Source: JAEUHZ01 sp964552795
Lineage (GTDB): Bacteria > Planctomycetota > UBA1135 > GCA-002686595
Length of the DNA: 64,000 nucleotides
NCBI GenBank assembly: GCA_964552795.1
Contig: CAZKIO010000016.1
Location: 1-64,000, forward strand
Direction: 5' to 3'
How positions within the stretch are numbered: the stretch's first letter is position 1; each line of letters starts with the position of its first letter. Under the pieces are notes generated by a model. That model made no database searches. It was not told where the DNA came from and saw only the letters and a list, made by a program, of their open reading frames with translations. Positions 35,831-44,752 of this stretch are shown in pieces. The position numbers and the translations under genes are program-made.

Positions 35831-36592
35831 TCAGGGCAGGCGCAGGCGCATGCCCTTCTTGATCGACTCGGGCTTGGGGAGAACGTCGCGGTTGAGGTCG
35901 TAGATGTCCTTCCAGCGGTTGCCGTCGCCCAGCTCCTTCTTGGCGATCTTCCACAGGCTGTCGCCGTCCTGCACGACGTGGAGCCGCTTGGGGGCGGCGG
36001 AGGACTTCTCGCCCGCCGCGACGGCCGGGGCCGCGGGCTGCGCCGGGGCGTTCGCGGCGGCCGAGCGGCCGTCGGCGAACACGGGCACGTAGACCTTGTC
36101 ACCCACGGCGACGTCCATGCGGCCCTCGTTGTGGCGCTTCAGCACGTCGAGACGCTGCCAGTCGCCGTAGTAGTGGTGGGCGATGCTGCGCCAGGAGTCT
36201 CCTTCCTTCCACTGGTAGAGCTTCAGCTCGGGCAGCCACGAGTCCTCCAGGCCGTCGAGGCTCTTGAGGAGCGCGCCCGGAGGCAGGCCCGCCTTCGCCG
36301 GGGCGGCGACGACCGGTGCGACCGGCTGCGCGGCGGGCGGCTGGACGACCGGGGCCGGCACGATCGGCTGAGCCGCGGGCTGGACCGGCGCGGGTTGGAT
36401 CTGCGTGCTGAGGAGCGGCTGTGCGGGCGCCGCGGGCGGGGTCTGGGCGACCTGCGCCGGCGCCGGCTTGCGGCCGCCGGCTTCGACGACCCCCGACTTG
36501 TCCAGCGGATCGTCGACGGTGACGGAGACCACCAGGATGATGGCGATCAGGAACAGAACGGAGAGGACGACGACCTTTTCGACCTTGCCCAT
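35831..36592 (-). CDS. Membrane-anchored protein with two LysM domains
   Basis: 253 aa. ATG at 36592 (MGKVEKVVVLSVLFLIAIILVVSVTV) begins an N-terminal membrane anchor. A Pro/Ala/Gln-rich linker (about 35-100) leads to LysM 1 (YQWKEGDSWRSIAHHYYGDWQ, about 120-165) and, after another Ala/Pro linker, LysM 2 (HVVQDGDSLWKIAKKELGDG, about 205-253). LysM binds peptidoglycan GlcNAc, so the protein links the inner membrane to the wall. A good promoter lies upstream at 36693-36721. Confidence 0.85.
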   Translation of the reverse strand: MGKVEKVVVLSVLFLIAIILVVSVTVDDPLDKSGVVEAGGRKPAPAQVAQTPPAAPAQPLLSTQIQPAPVQPAAQPIVPAPVVQPPAAQPVAPVVAAPAKAGLPPGALLKSLDGLEDSWLPELKLYQWKEGDSWRSIAHHYYGDWQRLDVLKRHNEGRMDVAVGDKVYVPVFADGRSAAANAPAQPAAPAVAAGEKSSAAPKRLHVVQDGDSLWKIAKKELGDGNRWKDIYDLNRDVLPKPESIKKGMRLRLP

Positions 36593-36692
36593 GGGTATCG
36601 CGCGGCACCTGCGCCGGCCGCGGCGCGTGCGGAGTTGGGATGAACCGGAAGCGTTGGCGGGCGCGCCCGGTCGGGCGGCCTCAACTCGCGCT

Positions 36693-36721
36693 GTCGTAGG
36701 GGCTTGCAAGGAGCGTGTCAA
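36693..36721 (-). promoter_or_regulatory. Consensus-like promoter of the LysM gene
   Basis: TTGACA (36716-36721), exactly 17 bases and TACGAC (36693-36698), read on the minus strand. Leader about 94 bases. Confidence 0.6.
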
Positions 36722-36875
36722 AGGGAAAGGCGCCATTCCTCCCCCACATGGAGTGTGGTTGGAGGGTCCAGACACACCCGGCTGGAGGGGTCTGCCGGCG
36801 TCGGGCGGGGCGCCCGGGACGCCGAGCCGGCGCCCGAACGGACGGTCGCGCCTCGCGCCGCGCGGGTCCGGCGAC

Positions 36876-36881
36876 TAGAAC
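36876..36881 (+). promoter_or_regulatory. -10 box TAGAAC before the GT-C gene
   Basis: Eleven bases before the ATG at 36893; leader of a few bases and no Shine-Dalgarno. Confidence 0.35.
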
Positions 36882-36892
36882 GCGCAGGCCCG

Positions 36893-39292
36893 ATGCCCGA
36901 TCCGCGACCGAGCCCCCCCGATCCCCAAGCGCCGCCGACCTCTCGCACCGGCTGGATGCGCGCGCTGCTCGCGCTCACGCTCGCGCTCGAGTTGTGGGCG
37001 TGGCTGCGCGTCGACGGCTACCAGATCGCGGACTCCGTCGAGTTCATGGAGCGCGCGCAGATCTTCCTGCGCGGCGAGGAGATGATCGACGCCGGCGCGA
37101 TCCGCCCCTTCGGTTTCTCGTTCGCGCTGCTGCCGTTCTTCGCGTTCGCGGACTGGTTCGGACTGCAGGACCTGCGCGCGCTCGTGTGGAGCGTGACGCT
37201 GTTCGTGATGCTGCTGGGCTGCGTGCTGGTGTTCCTGTCGGCGCGCATCGGCGCGCGCATCGGCGGGCGCTCGTGCGCGATCGCCACCGGCCTCTTCGTC
37301 GCGACCAACCCTGTTTTCCTGCAGTATTCGACGCAACCCGAGTCGGGCATCCCGGCCGGAGTGTGCGTGGCGCTGGCGCTCGAACGCCTGCTGCAGCGCG
37401 GCACGTTCCGCCAGGCGCTCGTCGGCGGACTGTGGCTCGGCGTCGCGTTCATGGTGGCGTACAAGACGCTCCTGATCGCGCTCGCGCTGCTGGGCTGCGT
37501 GGTCCTCGTGGACCGCTGGCGGCACACGGCGCGCTGGCGCGGGATCGTCGCGGGACTGGGAGCCGCCCTCCTGCTGCAGAGCCTGCTCGACGGCCTGATG
37601 TTCGGCGCCTACGGCGCGAGCGTCGGCAACTACCTGGCGCAGAACGCGGGCAGCGTGCTGACCTCGATCTTCCTCAAGGTCCACCACACGTTCTACCAGC
37701 CGCCCGGCGCGCCGCTCGACGCATCGCACGGCAGCTGGGCGCTGTCCGTGGCCGACTACTTCTACGGCGTGCGCGCGCAGCTCACCGGACACGAGTGGCG
37801 CGGCCCGACCGACATCTCCCTGCGCGGGAAGATGGGTCCGTGGTTCTACGTCACCGAGCTGCCGACGATGCTGGTGTGGCCCGCGATCGCCGCGCTGGTG
37901 CTGGGCAGCCTGCGCGCCCTGGGGCTCCGCGCGACCGGCGCCTGGATGCTGCTCGCGATGTTCGTGATCAACGTCGCGGCGATGAGCAACAAGGGGCAGA
38001 AGGAATTCCGCCTGTGGATTCCGCTGCTGCCGGTGCTGGCGCCCGTGTGCGGCCTGGGCTGGGCCTGGATCGCCGACGGCCTGCTCGCGCGGCGCGCGCG
38101 CCTGCGCCCCGCGCTGGCCGTGGCCGCCGCCGCGGCCACGCTGGTCCTGGGACTGCGCGAGCTGGCGACGATCAACACGCGCAAGTTCGGCGGCTACTGG
38201 GAGGCGATCGACTGGGTCAACGCGCGCGCGCGAGAGACGCTCGGCGTTCGCGCCGCGGACGCCGCGCGGCGCGGGCTCGCCGCGCCCGAACGCCTGCGCG
38301 TCGCCTGCGCGTACCACTGGGCGGTCTACCTGCGCGAGTCGCCGCTCGTCGAGATGGTGAAGCTGCCCTGGCAGCTCAACATGTGGACGCAGTACGAACC
38401 GACCGAGAGCGGCTTCGTGCAGGAGCACGCCGACGACCTGGCGGAGCTGGCCGATCTCGACGTGTTCCTGGTGCACCTGCCGATCCTGTCGAACCACCCC
38501 GAGCTCTTGCGCTGGGCGGCGCTGCACTACGACGTCGCGGCCGCGTTCTACGACCATGCCACGTACGACGACCTCGGCCCCATCTACGTGCTGGAGCGGC
38601 GCACGAGCGATCCGCGCGGCCGGCGCTTCCTGGACGTGCGCCGCGACGTGGATGCGCGCGAGTTCCAGGACCAGCGGCAGATGCGCGGCGCGATGGACTT
38701 CTTCGACCCGACGGATCCCTCCGGCGACCGGCTCGAGCTCCTGGGGGTCGAGTACCGCGACGTCCCGCCGCACGGCTACGGCTGGATCACCTACCACTGG
38801 CGAGCGCCGCGCCGGCCGGCGCGCGACTGGACGCTCGTCGACCGCATCACCGCGCCCGCCGAACGCTACGTGTGGGACAACGGCCACCGCGCGGCCTACG
38901 GCGCGCTGCCCACCGACGAATGGGAACCGGGGGCGATCGTGTCCGAGGGCTACCTCGTCGTGCCGATCGCCGAGCCCTACAGGACGAGCGCGAGCTTCCG
39001 TCCGATCGGCGACGGGTACCGGCGCGGCGACCTGATCCCCGTGCGCGTGTGGATGGGCGCGCGCGTGTACGGCGCGAGCACCGGCGAGGGCCTGCCGCCG
39101 GTCGAGCACGAGCTGGCGGCGGCGCGGCCGGGGTCGAGCGCGGCACTGCGCGGACCCGGGCAGGCGGAGGTGTTCGACCTGCCCGACGGCGCACAGTTCA
39201 GCGCCGACGGGCTCGTGCGCGTGCACGGTTTCCTGCTGCCGGTGCTGCCGGAGGCGCGCCTGCCGGACGACGGCCGGCCGGTGCCGGAGTAG
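36893..39292 (+). CDS. GT-C-fold membrane glycosyltransferase-like protein
   Basis: 799 aa. About ten to twelve membrane helices in residues 20-460. The first periplasmic loop (GYQIADSVEFMERAQIF) carries acidic residues at the position where GT39/GT-C enzymes hold the catalytic Asp/Glu. A large soluble C-terminal part (about 470-799) is beta-rich, with aromatic stretches such as GYGWITYHWRAPRRPARDW. It probably transfers a sugar from a polyprenyl-phosphate carrier in the periplasm; donor and acceptor unknown. Start at 36893 is set by the nearby -10 hexamer and the end of the upstream GC block. Confidence 0.7.
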   Translation: MPDPRPSPPDPQAPPTSRTGWMRALLALTLALELWAWLRVDGYQIADSVEFMERAQIFLRGEEMIDAGAIRPFGFSFALLPFFAFADWFGLQDLRALVWSVTLFVMLLGCVLVFLSARIGARIGGRSCAIATGLFVATNPVFLQYSTQPESGIPAGVCVALALERLLQRGTFRQALVGGLWLGVAFMVAYKTLLIALALLGCVVLVDRWRHTARWRGIVAGLGAALLLQSLLDGLMFGAYGASVGNYLAQNAGSVLTSIFLKVHHTFYQPPGAPLDASHGSWALSVADYFYGVRAQLTGHEWRGPTDISLRGKMGPWFYVTELPTMLVWPAIAALVLGSLRALGLRATGAWMLLAMFVINVAAMSNKGQKEFRLWIPLLPVLAPVCGLGWAWIADGLLARRARLRPALAVAAAAATLVLGLRELATINTRKFGGYWEAIDWVNARARETLGVRAADAARRGLAAPERLRVACAYHWAVYLRESPLVEMVKLPWQLNMWTQYEPTESGFVQEHADDLAELADLDVFLVHLPILSNHPELLRWAALHYDVAAAFYDHATYDDLGPIYVLERRTSDPRGRRFLDVRRDVDAREFQDQRQMRGAMDFFDPTDPSGDRLELLGVEYRDVPPHGYGWITYHWRAPRRPARDWTLVDRITAPAERYVWDNGHRAAYGALPTDEWEPGAIVSEGYLVVPIAEPYRTSASFRPIGDGYRRGDLIPVRVWMGARVYGASTGEGLPPVEHELAAARPGSSAALRGPGQAEVFDLPDGAQFSADGLVRVHGFLLPVLPEARLPDDGRPVPE

Positions 39293-39316
39293 CGCGCGCC
39301 GCCTCCCGGCACTGCA

Positions 39317-39355
39317 GCCCGGGCACCGTGCGCGGGCCCCGCGCGCGTCCCGGGC
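39317..39355 (+). terminator. Nested GC hairpin after the GT-C gene
   Basis: Outer stem GCCCGGG (39317-39323) with CCCGGGC (39349-39355) encloses a GC-rich inner stem. Confidence 0.4.
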
Positions 39356-39387
39356 CGCGCGGGCTTGAGCGCGCGCGCGCGCGCGGT

Positions 39388-39393
39388 TAGCCT
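39388..39393 (+). promoter_or_regulatory. -10 box TAGCCT, leaderless-type start
   Basis: Eight bases before the ATG at 39402; upstream is a CG-alternating tract. Confidence 0.4.
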
Positions 39394-39401
39394 GCGGCTC
39401 C

Positions 39402-40031
39402 ATGCGCACGCGCATGGTCCGGCAGCCTCACGAACGTCCCCTCCGACGCTGGCACGGCCGCTTCCCGCGGCTCGGCGGGAGGCTGCCCCGCATGGCGCTC
39501 CTCTCGATCGCCCTGTTCGCGGCCGCCTGCTCGTCCGCGCCGCCGCGCAGCGACGTCGCCACGACCAGCGGGCCCGCGCCGCGGACCGGCCGCGCGATCG
39601 AGGTCCACTACCGCGCCTACGCCTCGGCCATGGAGCTGGGCCTCGTCAACGAGTCGCACACCGAACGCGCGGAGCTGTACTCGCAGACGCGGCCGCTCGC
39701 CGCGGCCAGCGTGAAGGTCGCGACCGACGAGATCCTGGAGGAGGTCGTGCGCTACTTCCGCGAGCAGGGCTTCTTCGAGCTGGCGCGCTCCGGGGCCGCC
39801 CCGGCCAGCGCGCCGCAGGGCGGCAAGCAGGCGCTCGAGGTCGCGACGCCCGAGGGCCGCGTGCACGTCGTGCTGCGCGAGGGGTTCCCGCAGGCGGACA
39901 CGCGGCGCTTCCTCACCTGCGTGAAGGCGTTCCTCGACGTCTACAACGCCACGGTGCAACTGCAGTCCGTCGACCGGCCTCCGGACTGGGACGACAAGCG
40001 GCCCGTGCCGCCGCGCAAGCGGGGGAGCTGA
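39402..40031 (+). CDS. Lipoprotein of unknown function
   Basis: 209 aa from the ATG at 39402, which the -10 box supports; a shorter start at 39492 (MALLSIALFAAAC) is the alternative. A lipobox (LFAAAC followed by SS) ends a signal segment preceded by an unusually long Arg-rich n-region. The mature part has a mixed alpha/beta pattern (IEVHYRAYASAMELGLVN; VATDEILEEVVRYFREQGFFEL), with no recognised family. It ends 4 bases before kdsB and is probably co-transcribed with it. Confidence 0.7.
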   Translation: MRTRMVRQPHERPLRRWHGRFPRLGGRLPRMALLSIALFAAACSSAPPRSDVATTSGPAPRTGRAIEVHYRAYASAMELGLVNESHTERAELYSQTRPLAAASVKVATDEILEEVVRYFREQGFFELARSGAAPASAPQGGKQALEVATPEGRVHVVLREGFPQADTRRFLTCVKAFLDVYNATVQLQSVDRPPDWDDKRPVPPRKRGS

Positions 40032-40035
40032 GATC

Positions 40036-40887
40036 GTGGCGCGACCGGGCGAGGCCGGCGGGGCCGGGGACGGCGCCGCGCGCGCGATCGCGTTGATCCC
40101 CGCGCGCCTCGCCAGCACGCGGCTCGCCCGCAAGATGCTGCTGTCGCGGACGGGCCGGCCGCTGGTCGTCCACACGGCCGAGGCCGTGCGCCGCGCCGGA
40201 GTCTTCGCGCGCGTGGCGGTCGCCACCGACTCGGAGGAGATCGCCGCGGCCGTGCGCGGCCACGGTTTCGACGCGCTCCTGACGCGCGCCGACCACGAGA
40301 GCGGCACCGACCGCGTGCACGAGGCCTGGACGCAGCTCGCGCGCGCGGGCGAGCGCGCCGACGTGCTGGTCGGCGTCCAGGGCGACGAGCCCGACGTCTC
40401 CGCGCACGATCTGGGCCGCCTGACGGGCGCCTTCGTCGACCCCGCGGTCCAGATGGCCACGCTGGCGGCGGCGCTCGCCGATCCGGCGCTGCTCGCCGTG
40501 CCCAGCGTCGTCAAGGTCGTGCGCGACGGCCACGGCGACGCGCTCTACTTCTCCCGCGCGCCGATCCCCTGGCGCGGCCACGCCGCGGCGCCCGCGGAGC
40601 ACGCTCCGGGGCCCTGGCTGCGCCACGTGGGCGTGTACGCGTACCGACCCGCCGCCCTGGAACGATTCTGCGCGCTGCCGCGCGGGCGGCTGGAGACCTG
40701 GGAGTCGCTGGAACAGTTGCGCTGGCTGGAGGCCGGCCTGCGCCTGCGGATCGTGGATGCCGAGCGCACGCCGCTTGGGATCGACACCGAGGAGGACTAC
40801 CGTGCGTTCGTGCGCCGCGTCGTGGACGGCGGGGAAGGCGCGGCCGGAGAGGGCCGATCAGGGATCGTGGGAACCAGGACAGGATGA
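40036..40887 (+). CDS. kdsB: CMP-Kdo synthetase (3-deoxy-manno-octulosonate cytidylyltransferase)
   Basis: 283 aa from a GTG. Recognised from IALIPARLASTRLARKMLL, TRADHESGTDRVHE, VGVQGDEP and ALYFSRAPIPW. It makes CMP-Kdo from CTP and Kdo for LPS inner core, so the organism builds a Kdo-bearing outer membrane. The N-terminus is extended by about 15 Gly/Ala residues. Overlaps pyrG by ATGA; pyrG makes its CTP substrate. Confidence 0.93.
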   Translation: MARPGEAGGAGDGAARAIALIPARLASTRLARKMLLSRTGRPLVVHTAEAVRRAGVFARVAVATDSEEIAAAVRGHGFDALLTRADHESGTDRVHEAWTQLARAGERADVLVGVQGDEPDVSAHDLGRLTGAFVDPAVQMATLAAALADPALLAVPSVVKVVRDGHGDALYFSRAPIPWRGHAAAPAEHAPGPWLRHVGVYAYRPAALERFCALPRGRLETWESLEQLRWLEAGLRLRIVDAERTPLGIDTEEDYRAFVRRVVDGGEGAAGEGRSGIVGTRTG

Positions 40888-42539
40888 CCAAGCACATCTT
40901 CATCACGGGCGGCGTCGTCTCGAGCCTCGGCAAGGGGCTCACCTCCGCCGCCATCGGCATGATCCTGGAGCGGCGCGGCCTGGTCGTGTCGATGCAGAAG
41001 CTCGACCCGTACATCAACGTCGATCCGGGCACGATGAGCCCGTTCCAGCACGGCGAGGTGTACGTCACCGACGACGGCGCCGAGACCGACCTGGACCTGG
41101 GACACTACGAGCGCTTCACGCACGCCCGGCTGACGAAGGCCAGCAACTTCACCACCGGCAAGATCTACTCGCAGGTGATCGCGCGCGAGCGGCGCGGCGA
41201 CTACCTGGGCCGCACGGTGCAGGTGATCCCGCACATCACGGACGCGATCAAGGAGGCGATCCACGAGGGCGTGGTGTCGCCCGACGAGCGCCCGGTGGAC
41301 GTGGCGCTGACCGAGATCGGCGGGACCGTCGGCGACATCGAGTCGCTGCCGTTCCTGGAGGCCGCGCGCCAGTTCGCGCTGGAGAAGCCGCGCGGGCACG
41401 TCCTGTTCGTGCACCTGACGCTGCTCCCCTACCTGCGCGCCTCGGGCGAGATGAAGACCAAGCCCACGCAGCAATCCGTGGCGCTGTTGCGCGAGATCGG
41501 GATCCAGCCGGACATCCTGATCTGCCGCACCGAGCAGCCGATGACGCGCGAGATGGCGCAGAAGATCTCGCTGTTCTGCAACGTGCGCAGCGAGGCGGTG
41601 ATCGAGGAGCGCGACGTCGAGTTCTCGATCTACGAGGTGCCCACGAACCTGGTCAAGGCCGGCCTCGACCGCCTGATCGCCGAGCGGCTGGGCCTGCCGG
41701 TCGACGTCGAGACCGAGCTCGACGACTGGCGCACGATGCTGACCGACATCCGCGCCACCACGGACACGGTCGAGATCGCGGTGGTCGGCAAGTACGTCGA
41801 GCTGCACGACGCCTACAAGTCGATCTACGAGGGGCTCGCGCACGCGGGCATCGGCAACCACTGCAAGGTCAAGCTGCGCAAGGTCCGCGCCGAGGACATG
41901 CTGGGACCGGCCGGCACGACGCTCCTCGACGGCGTCCACGGCGTGCTGGTGCCGGGAGGCTTCGGCGACCGCGGCGTCGAGGGCAAGATCCTGGCCGTGC
42001 GCCACGCGCGCGAGAAGGGCATCCCCTTCTTCGGGATCTGCCTGGGGCTGCAGTGCGCGGTGATCGAGTACGCGCGCAACGTGCTCGGCCTGGAGGGCGC
42101 GCACACGCTGGAGCACTCGCCGCACACGCCGCATCCGGTGATCGCGCTGATGCCCGACCAGGAGGACCTCGACGACCTGGGTGGCACGATGCGCCTGGGC
42201 GCGCAGCCGTGCCGCATCCAGGAGGGCTCGCTGGCGCACAAGCTGTACGGCCGGACCCTGATCCACGAGCGCCACCGCCACCGCTACGAGTTCAACGACG
42301 AGTTCCGCGCCCGGTTCGAGGCCTCGGCCATGAAGCTGAGCGGCATCAACCCCGACCGCAACCTGGTCGAGATCATCGAGCTCGCCGGGCATCCGTTCTT
42401 CGTCGGCGTGCAGTTCCACCCCGAGTTCAAGACGACCCCCCTGAGCGCGCATCCGATCTTCCAGGGCTTCGTCGCCGCGGCGCTGGCGCGTTCCAAGGGC
42501 GCCGGCCGCGAGCGCGCGCGCGAGGTCAATCACGCGTGA
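40884..42539 (+). CDS. pyrG: CTP synthase
   Basis: 551 aa, full length. Amidoligase domain (1-270) opens with KHIFITGGVVSSLGKG and contains DPYINVDPGTMSPFQHGEV. The glutaminase domain (about 295-545) has the nucleophile in FGICLGLQCAVIEYARN and the His-Glu pair in VGVQFHPEF. It converts UTP to CTP using glutamine and ATP. Translationally coupled to kdsB upstream (4-base overlap) and to the DUF1844 gene downstream (GTGA overlap). Confidence 0.97.
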   Translation: MTKHIFITGGVVSSLGKGLTSAAIGMILERRGLVVSMQKLDPYINVDPGTMSPFQHGEVYVTDDGAETDLDLGHYERFTHARLTKASNFTTGKIYSQVIARERRGDYLGRTVQVIPHITDAIKEAIHEGVVSPDERPVDVALTEIGGTVGDIESLPFLEAARQFALEKPRGHVLFVHLTLLPYLRASGEMKTKPTQQSVALLREIGIQPDILICRTEQPMTREMAQKISLFCNVRSEAVIEERDVEFSIYEVPTNLVKAGLDRLIAERLGLPVDVETELDDWRTMLTDIRATTDTVEIAVVGKYVELHDAYKSIYEGLAHAGIGNHCKVKLRKVRAEDMLGPAGTTLLDGVHGVLVPGGFGDRGVEGKILAVRHAREKGIPFFGICLGLQCAVIEYARNVLGLEGAHTLEHSPHTPHPVIALMPDQEDLDDLGGTMRLGAQPCRIQEGSLAHKLYGRTLIHERHRHRYEFNDEFRARFEASAMKLSGINPDRNLVEIIELAGHPFFVGVQFHPEFKTTPLSAHPIFQGFVAAALARSKGAGRERAREVNHA

Positions 42540-42847
42540 GCGGCGAGGAGCAGGAGACGAGGCGCGCCAGCGACGTCCCGCTGCCCGGCGGCGACTTCCG
42601 GCTGTTCACCACGCGCCTCTCGATCCAGGCGATGCTCTCGCTGGGGCTCGTCGAGAACCCGCTGACGAAGACCAAGCAGGTGAACCCCGGCAACGCGCGC
42701 ATGCTGATCGCGGACCTCCTGATGCTGCGCGAGCGGACCGCGGGCAACCTCGATCCGGAGGAGTCGGCGCACCTGGAGAAGATGATCTCCGACCTCACCT
42801 GGCACGCCGAGCGCATCCTGCCGCCGGCACGGAGCCAGGACGGCTAG
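42536..42847 (+). CDS. DUF1844-family small protein
   Basis: 103 aa from a GTG overlapping the pyrG stop. The family pattern is clear: DFRLFTTRLSIQAMLSLGLVENP, NARMLIADLLMLRERTAGNLDPEE, then HLEKMISDLTWHAERI. DUF1844 proteins are short helical proteins of unknown role found in Acidobacteria, Deltaproteobacteria and Planctomycetes. The 3' end overlaps the convergent methyltransferase gene by 4 bases. Confidence 0.88.
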   Translation: MSGEEQETRRASDVPLPGGDFRLFTTRLSIQAMLSLGLVENPLTKTKQVNPGNARMLIADLLMLRERTAGNLDPEESAHLEKMISDLTWHAERILPPARSQDG

Positions 42848-43872
42848 CGCACGTCCTGGCTCCCGACCCGCGCGATCGCGATCTTCAGTGCGGGGGGCGC
42901 GCCGGGGAAGTCGGCGTCCGGCGCGATCACGGCCAGCGCGGAGAGCGGTCTGCCGCACTTCTCCGCCGTCCGCGCCAGGCTCGCCCGCCAGGCCTCCGCG
43001 TCGACCCGCGCGACGTGGTTGGTCGCGATCACGCGGCCGCCGGCGGCGGTCGCGAGCACCGCCGGCTTGAACAGCGCGGCGTAGTCGTTCTCGACGTCGA
43101 CGGCCCCGAACGGACCCTTGGACCAGGCCGGCGGATCGAGCACGACCAGGTCGAATGCGCGCGGCGCGAACCGCGCGTGGGGCCGCGCCGCGCCGCGTCC
43201 CTTCACCGCCAGGCCCGCGAGCTGCCGCAGCACGGGGATCACGTCCTCGTGCAACTCGCGCACGACGCCGGACCGGATCGCGGAGAGCTCGGCGTGCCGA
43301 CGGGCGACCTCCAGGCTCGAGCGCGCGAAGTCGACGTTCCAGACCTCGGCCGCTCCGTGCGCCGCGGCGCAGATCCCGGCCGAGCCCGTGTACGCGAACA
43401 GGTTCAGCACGGAGCGCCCGGGAGCGAGATCGGCCAGGACGCGCCGGCCCGCTCGCAGATCCAGGAACAGCCATGGGTCCTGGCCGCGGTGCCGCGCGCG
43501 GATCGCGTAGCGCACGCCGAACTCGGTCGCGACGTGCTCCGCGAGCGCTTCCGCTGCCGGCGCGTGGAAGCGTTCGAACGGCTCCGCGGGCCAGTTCGCG
43601 CGGTGGTTCCAGGCGCTGACGACGTCGGACCGCACGCGCTCGCGCGCGAACTGCTCGATGCGCTCCAGCTCGCCCGGCGCGAGCGGTTCGCGGAAGGTCT
43701 GCACGAGCAGGAGGCGTCCGTACACGTCCACCGACAGGCCCGGCCGGCCCTCCGCGAGCCCGTGCAGAATCCGGAAGCTGTCCGTACCCTCGGCCGCGAG
43801 GCGCGCGCGCAGATCGGCGCGACGCTCGAACGCGGCGGCGAGCAGCGCTTCGATCTGCGGGCCGCCCGGCAT
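42844..43872 (-). CDS. RlmI-type class I methyltransferase (23S rRNA m5C-like)
   Basis: 342 aa. After an N-terminal part resembling the PUA-adjacent region of RlmI/RlmK (SFRILHGLAEGRPGLSVDVYG), the Rossmann domain has VLNLFAYTGSAGICAAAHGA (motif I), VWNVDFARSSLEVARRHAEL and the catalytic VVLDPPAWSKGPFG. Likely methylates cytosine or guanine in 23S rRNA. The PUA domain itself is missing or shortened. Leaderless-type start: TATCGT 7 bases upstream of the ATG at 43872. Confidence 0.85.
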   Translation of the reverse strand: MPGGPQIEALLAAAFERRADLRARLAAEGTDSFRILHGLAEGRPGLSVDVYGRLLLVQTFREPLAPGELERIEQFARERVRSDVVSAWNHRANWPAEPFERFHAPAAEALAEHVATEFGVRYAIRARHRGQDPWLFLDLRAGRRVLADLAPGRSVLNLFAYTGSAGICAAAHGAAEVWNVDFARSSLEVARRHAELSAIRSGVVRELHEDVIPVLRQLAGLAVKGRGAARPHARFAPRAFDLVVLDPPAWSKGPFGAVDVENDYAALFKPAVLATAAGGRVIATNHVARVDAEAWRASLARTAEKCGRPLSALAVIAPDADFPGAPPALKIAIARVGSQDVR

Positions 43873-43879
43873 GCCGGCT

Positions 43880-43897
43880 ACGATAGCGGGCTACGAT
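43880..43897. promoter_or_regulatory. Back-to-back -10 boxes in a 33-bp divergent gap
   Basis: Minus-strand TATCGT (43880-43885) serves the methyltransferase (7-base gap); plus-strand TACGAT (43892-43897) serves the MBL hydrolase (8-base gap). The two hexamers are only 6 bases apart, so the -35 region of each lies inside the other gene. Confidence 0.5.
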
Positions 43898-43905
43898 GGC
43901 GGGAC

Positions 43906-44742
43906 ATGACTCGCGGTCACGGAATCTCGGTCGCGGGGCTCGAGGTGCGCGGGCTGTCGGTCGGCGGCCTGGAGACCTGCATCGACCTGCCGGGCCTGCG
44001 CTGCGCCTTCGACATCGGCCGCGCGCCCGAGCACGTGATCGCGCGGCCCACGATCCTGTTCACGCACGCGCACATGGACCACATGGGCGGCGTCGCCTAC
44101 CACTGCGCGACGCGCGCGCTGCGCAAGCTCGCGCCCCCCACCTACGTGGTGGGGCCGGAGAACGGCGACGCGTTCCGGGACTTGTTCGAGGTCTGGCGGC
44201 GCCTCGACCGCTCCACGCTCCCCCACCAGCTCGTGGTGATCGGACCGGGGGAACAGCACGTCCTGGACGAGCGCCACGTCGCGCGGCCGTTCCGGTCGCT
44301 GCACCGCGCGCCGTGCCAGGGCTACGGCGTCTGGCGGCGGCGGACGCGCCTGCGCAGCGACCTCGCCGGCCTGCCGCAGGGTGCACTCGACGCGTTGCGC
44401 GCCGGCGGCGAGACGCTCGGCGAGAGCTTCGAGGAGCCGCTGGTCGCGTTCTGCGGCGACACCCTGATCGAGGTCGTCGAGCGCGAGGAGGTCGTGCGCA
44501 CCGCGCGCCTTCTGATCCTGGAGGTCACGTTCCTCGACGAGCGCGTCTCCGTGGCCGAGTGCCGCGACAAGGGCCACGTGCACCTCGATGAGGTCTGCGA
44601 ACGCGCCGACCTGTTCCGGAACGAGGCGCTGCTCCTGACGCACTTCTCGGCGCGCTACGGGCCCGAGGACGTGCGCCGCATCCTCGCGCGGCGCCTGCCC
44701 GCGTCGCTCCGGGACCGCGTCGTGCCGTTCCTGCCCGAGTGA
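43906..44742 (+). CDS. RNase Z-like metallo-beta-lactamase-fold hydrolase
   Basis: 278 aa. THAHMDHMGG at 53-62 is the HxHxDH zinc motif; a later Asp in AFCGDTLIEV and the His of KGHVHLDEV and LLTHFSARY complete the expected di-zinc set. The order matches the tRNase Z-type (trz-like) subfamily found in plants and some bacteria. Function could be tRNA 3' processing; without the canonical exosite arm a different phosphodiesterase substrate is also possible. Near-leaderless start. Confidence 0.82.
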   Translation: MTRGHGISVAGLEVRGLSVGGLETCIDLPGLRCAFDIGRAPEHVIARPTILFTHAHMDHMGGVAYHCATRALRKLAPPTYVVGPENGDAFRDLFEVWRRLDRSTLPHQLVVIGPGEQHVLDERHVARPFRSLHRAPCQGYGVWRRRTRLRSDLAGLPQGALDALRAGGETLGESFEEPLVAFCGDTLIEVVEREEVVRTARLLILEVTFLDERVSVAECRDKGHVHLDEVCERADLFRNEALLLTHFSARYGPEDVRRILARRLPASLRDRVVPFLPE

Positions 44743-44752
44743 TCCGCGCGCT

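Larger units (their letters stand above)
36593..36892. other. 300-base divergent intergenic region
   Basis: No gene seen. It contains the minus-strand promoter of the LysM gene (36693-36721) and, near its end, TAGAAC (36876-36881) before the plus-strand gene at 36893. GC-rich inverted segments are present without a single clear hairpin. Confidence 0.5.
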
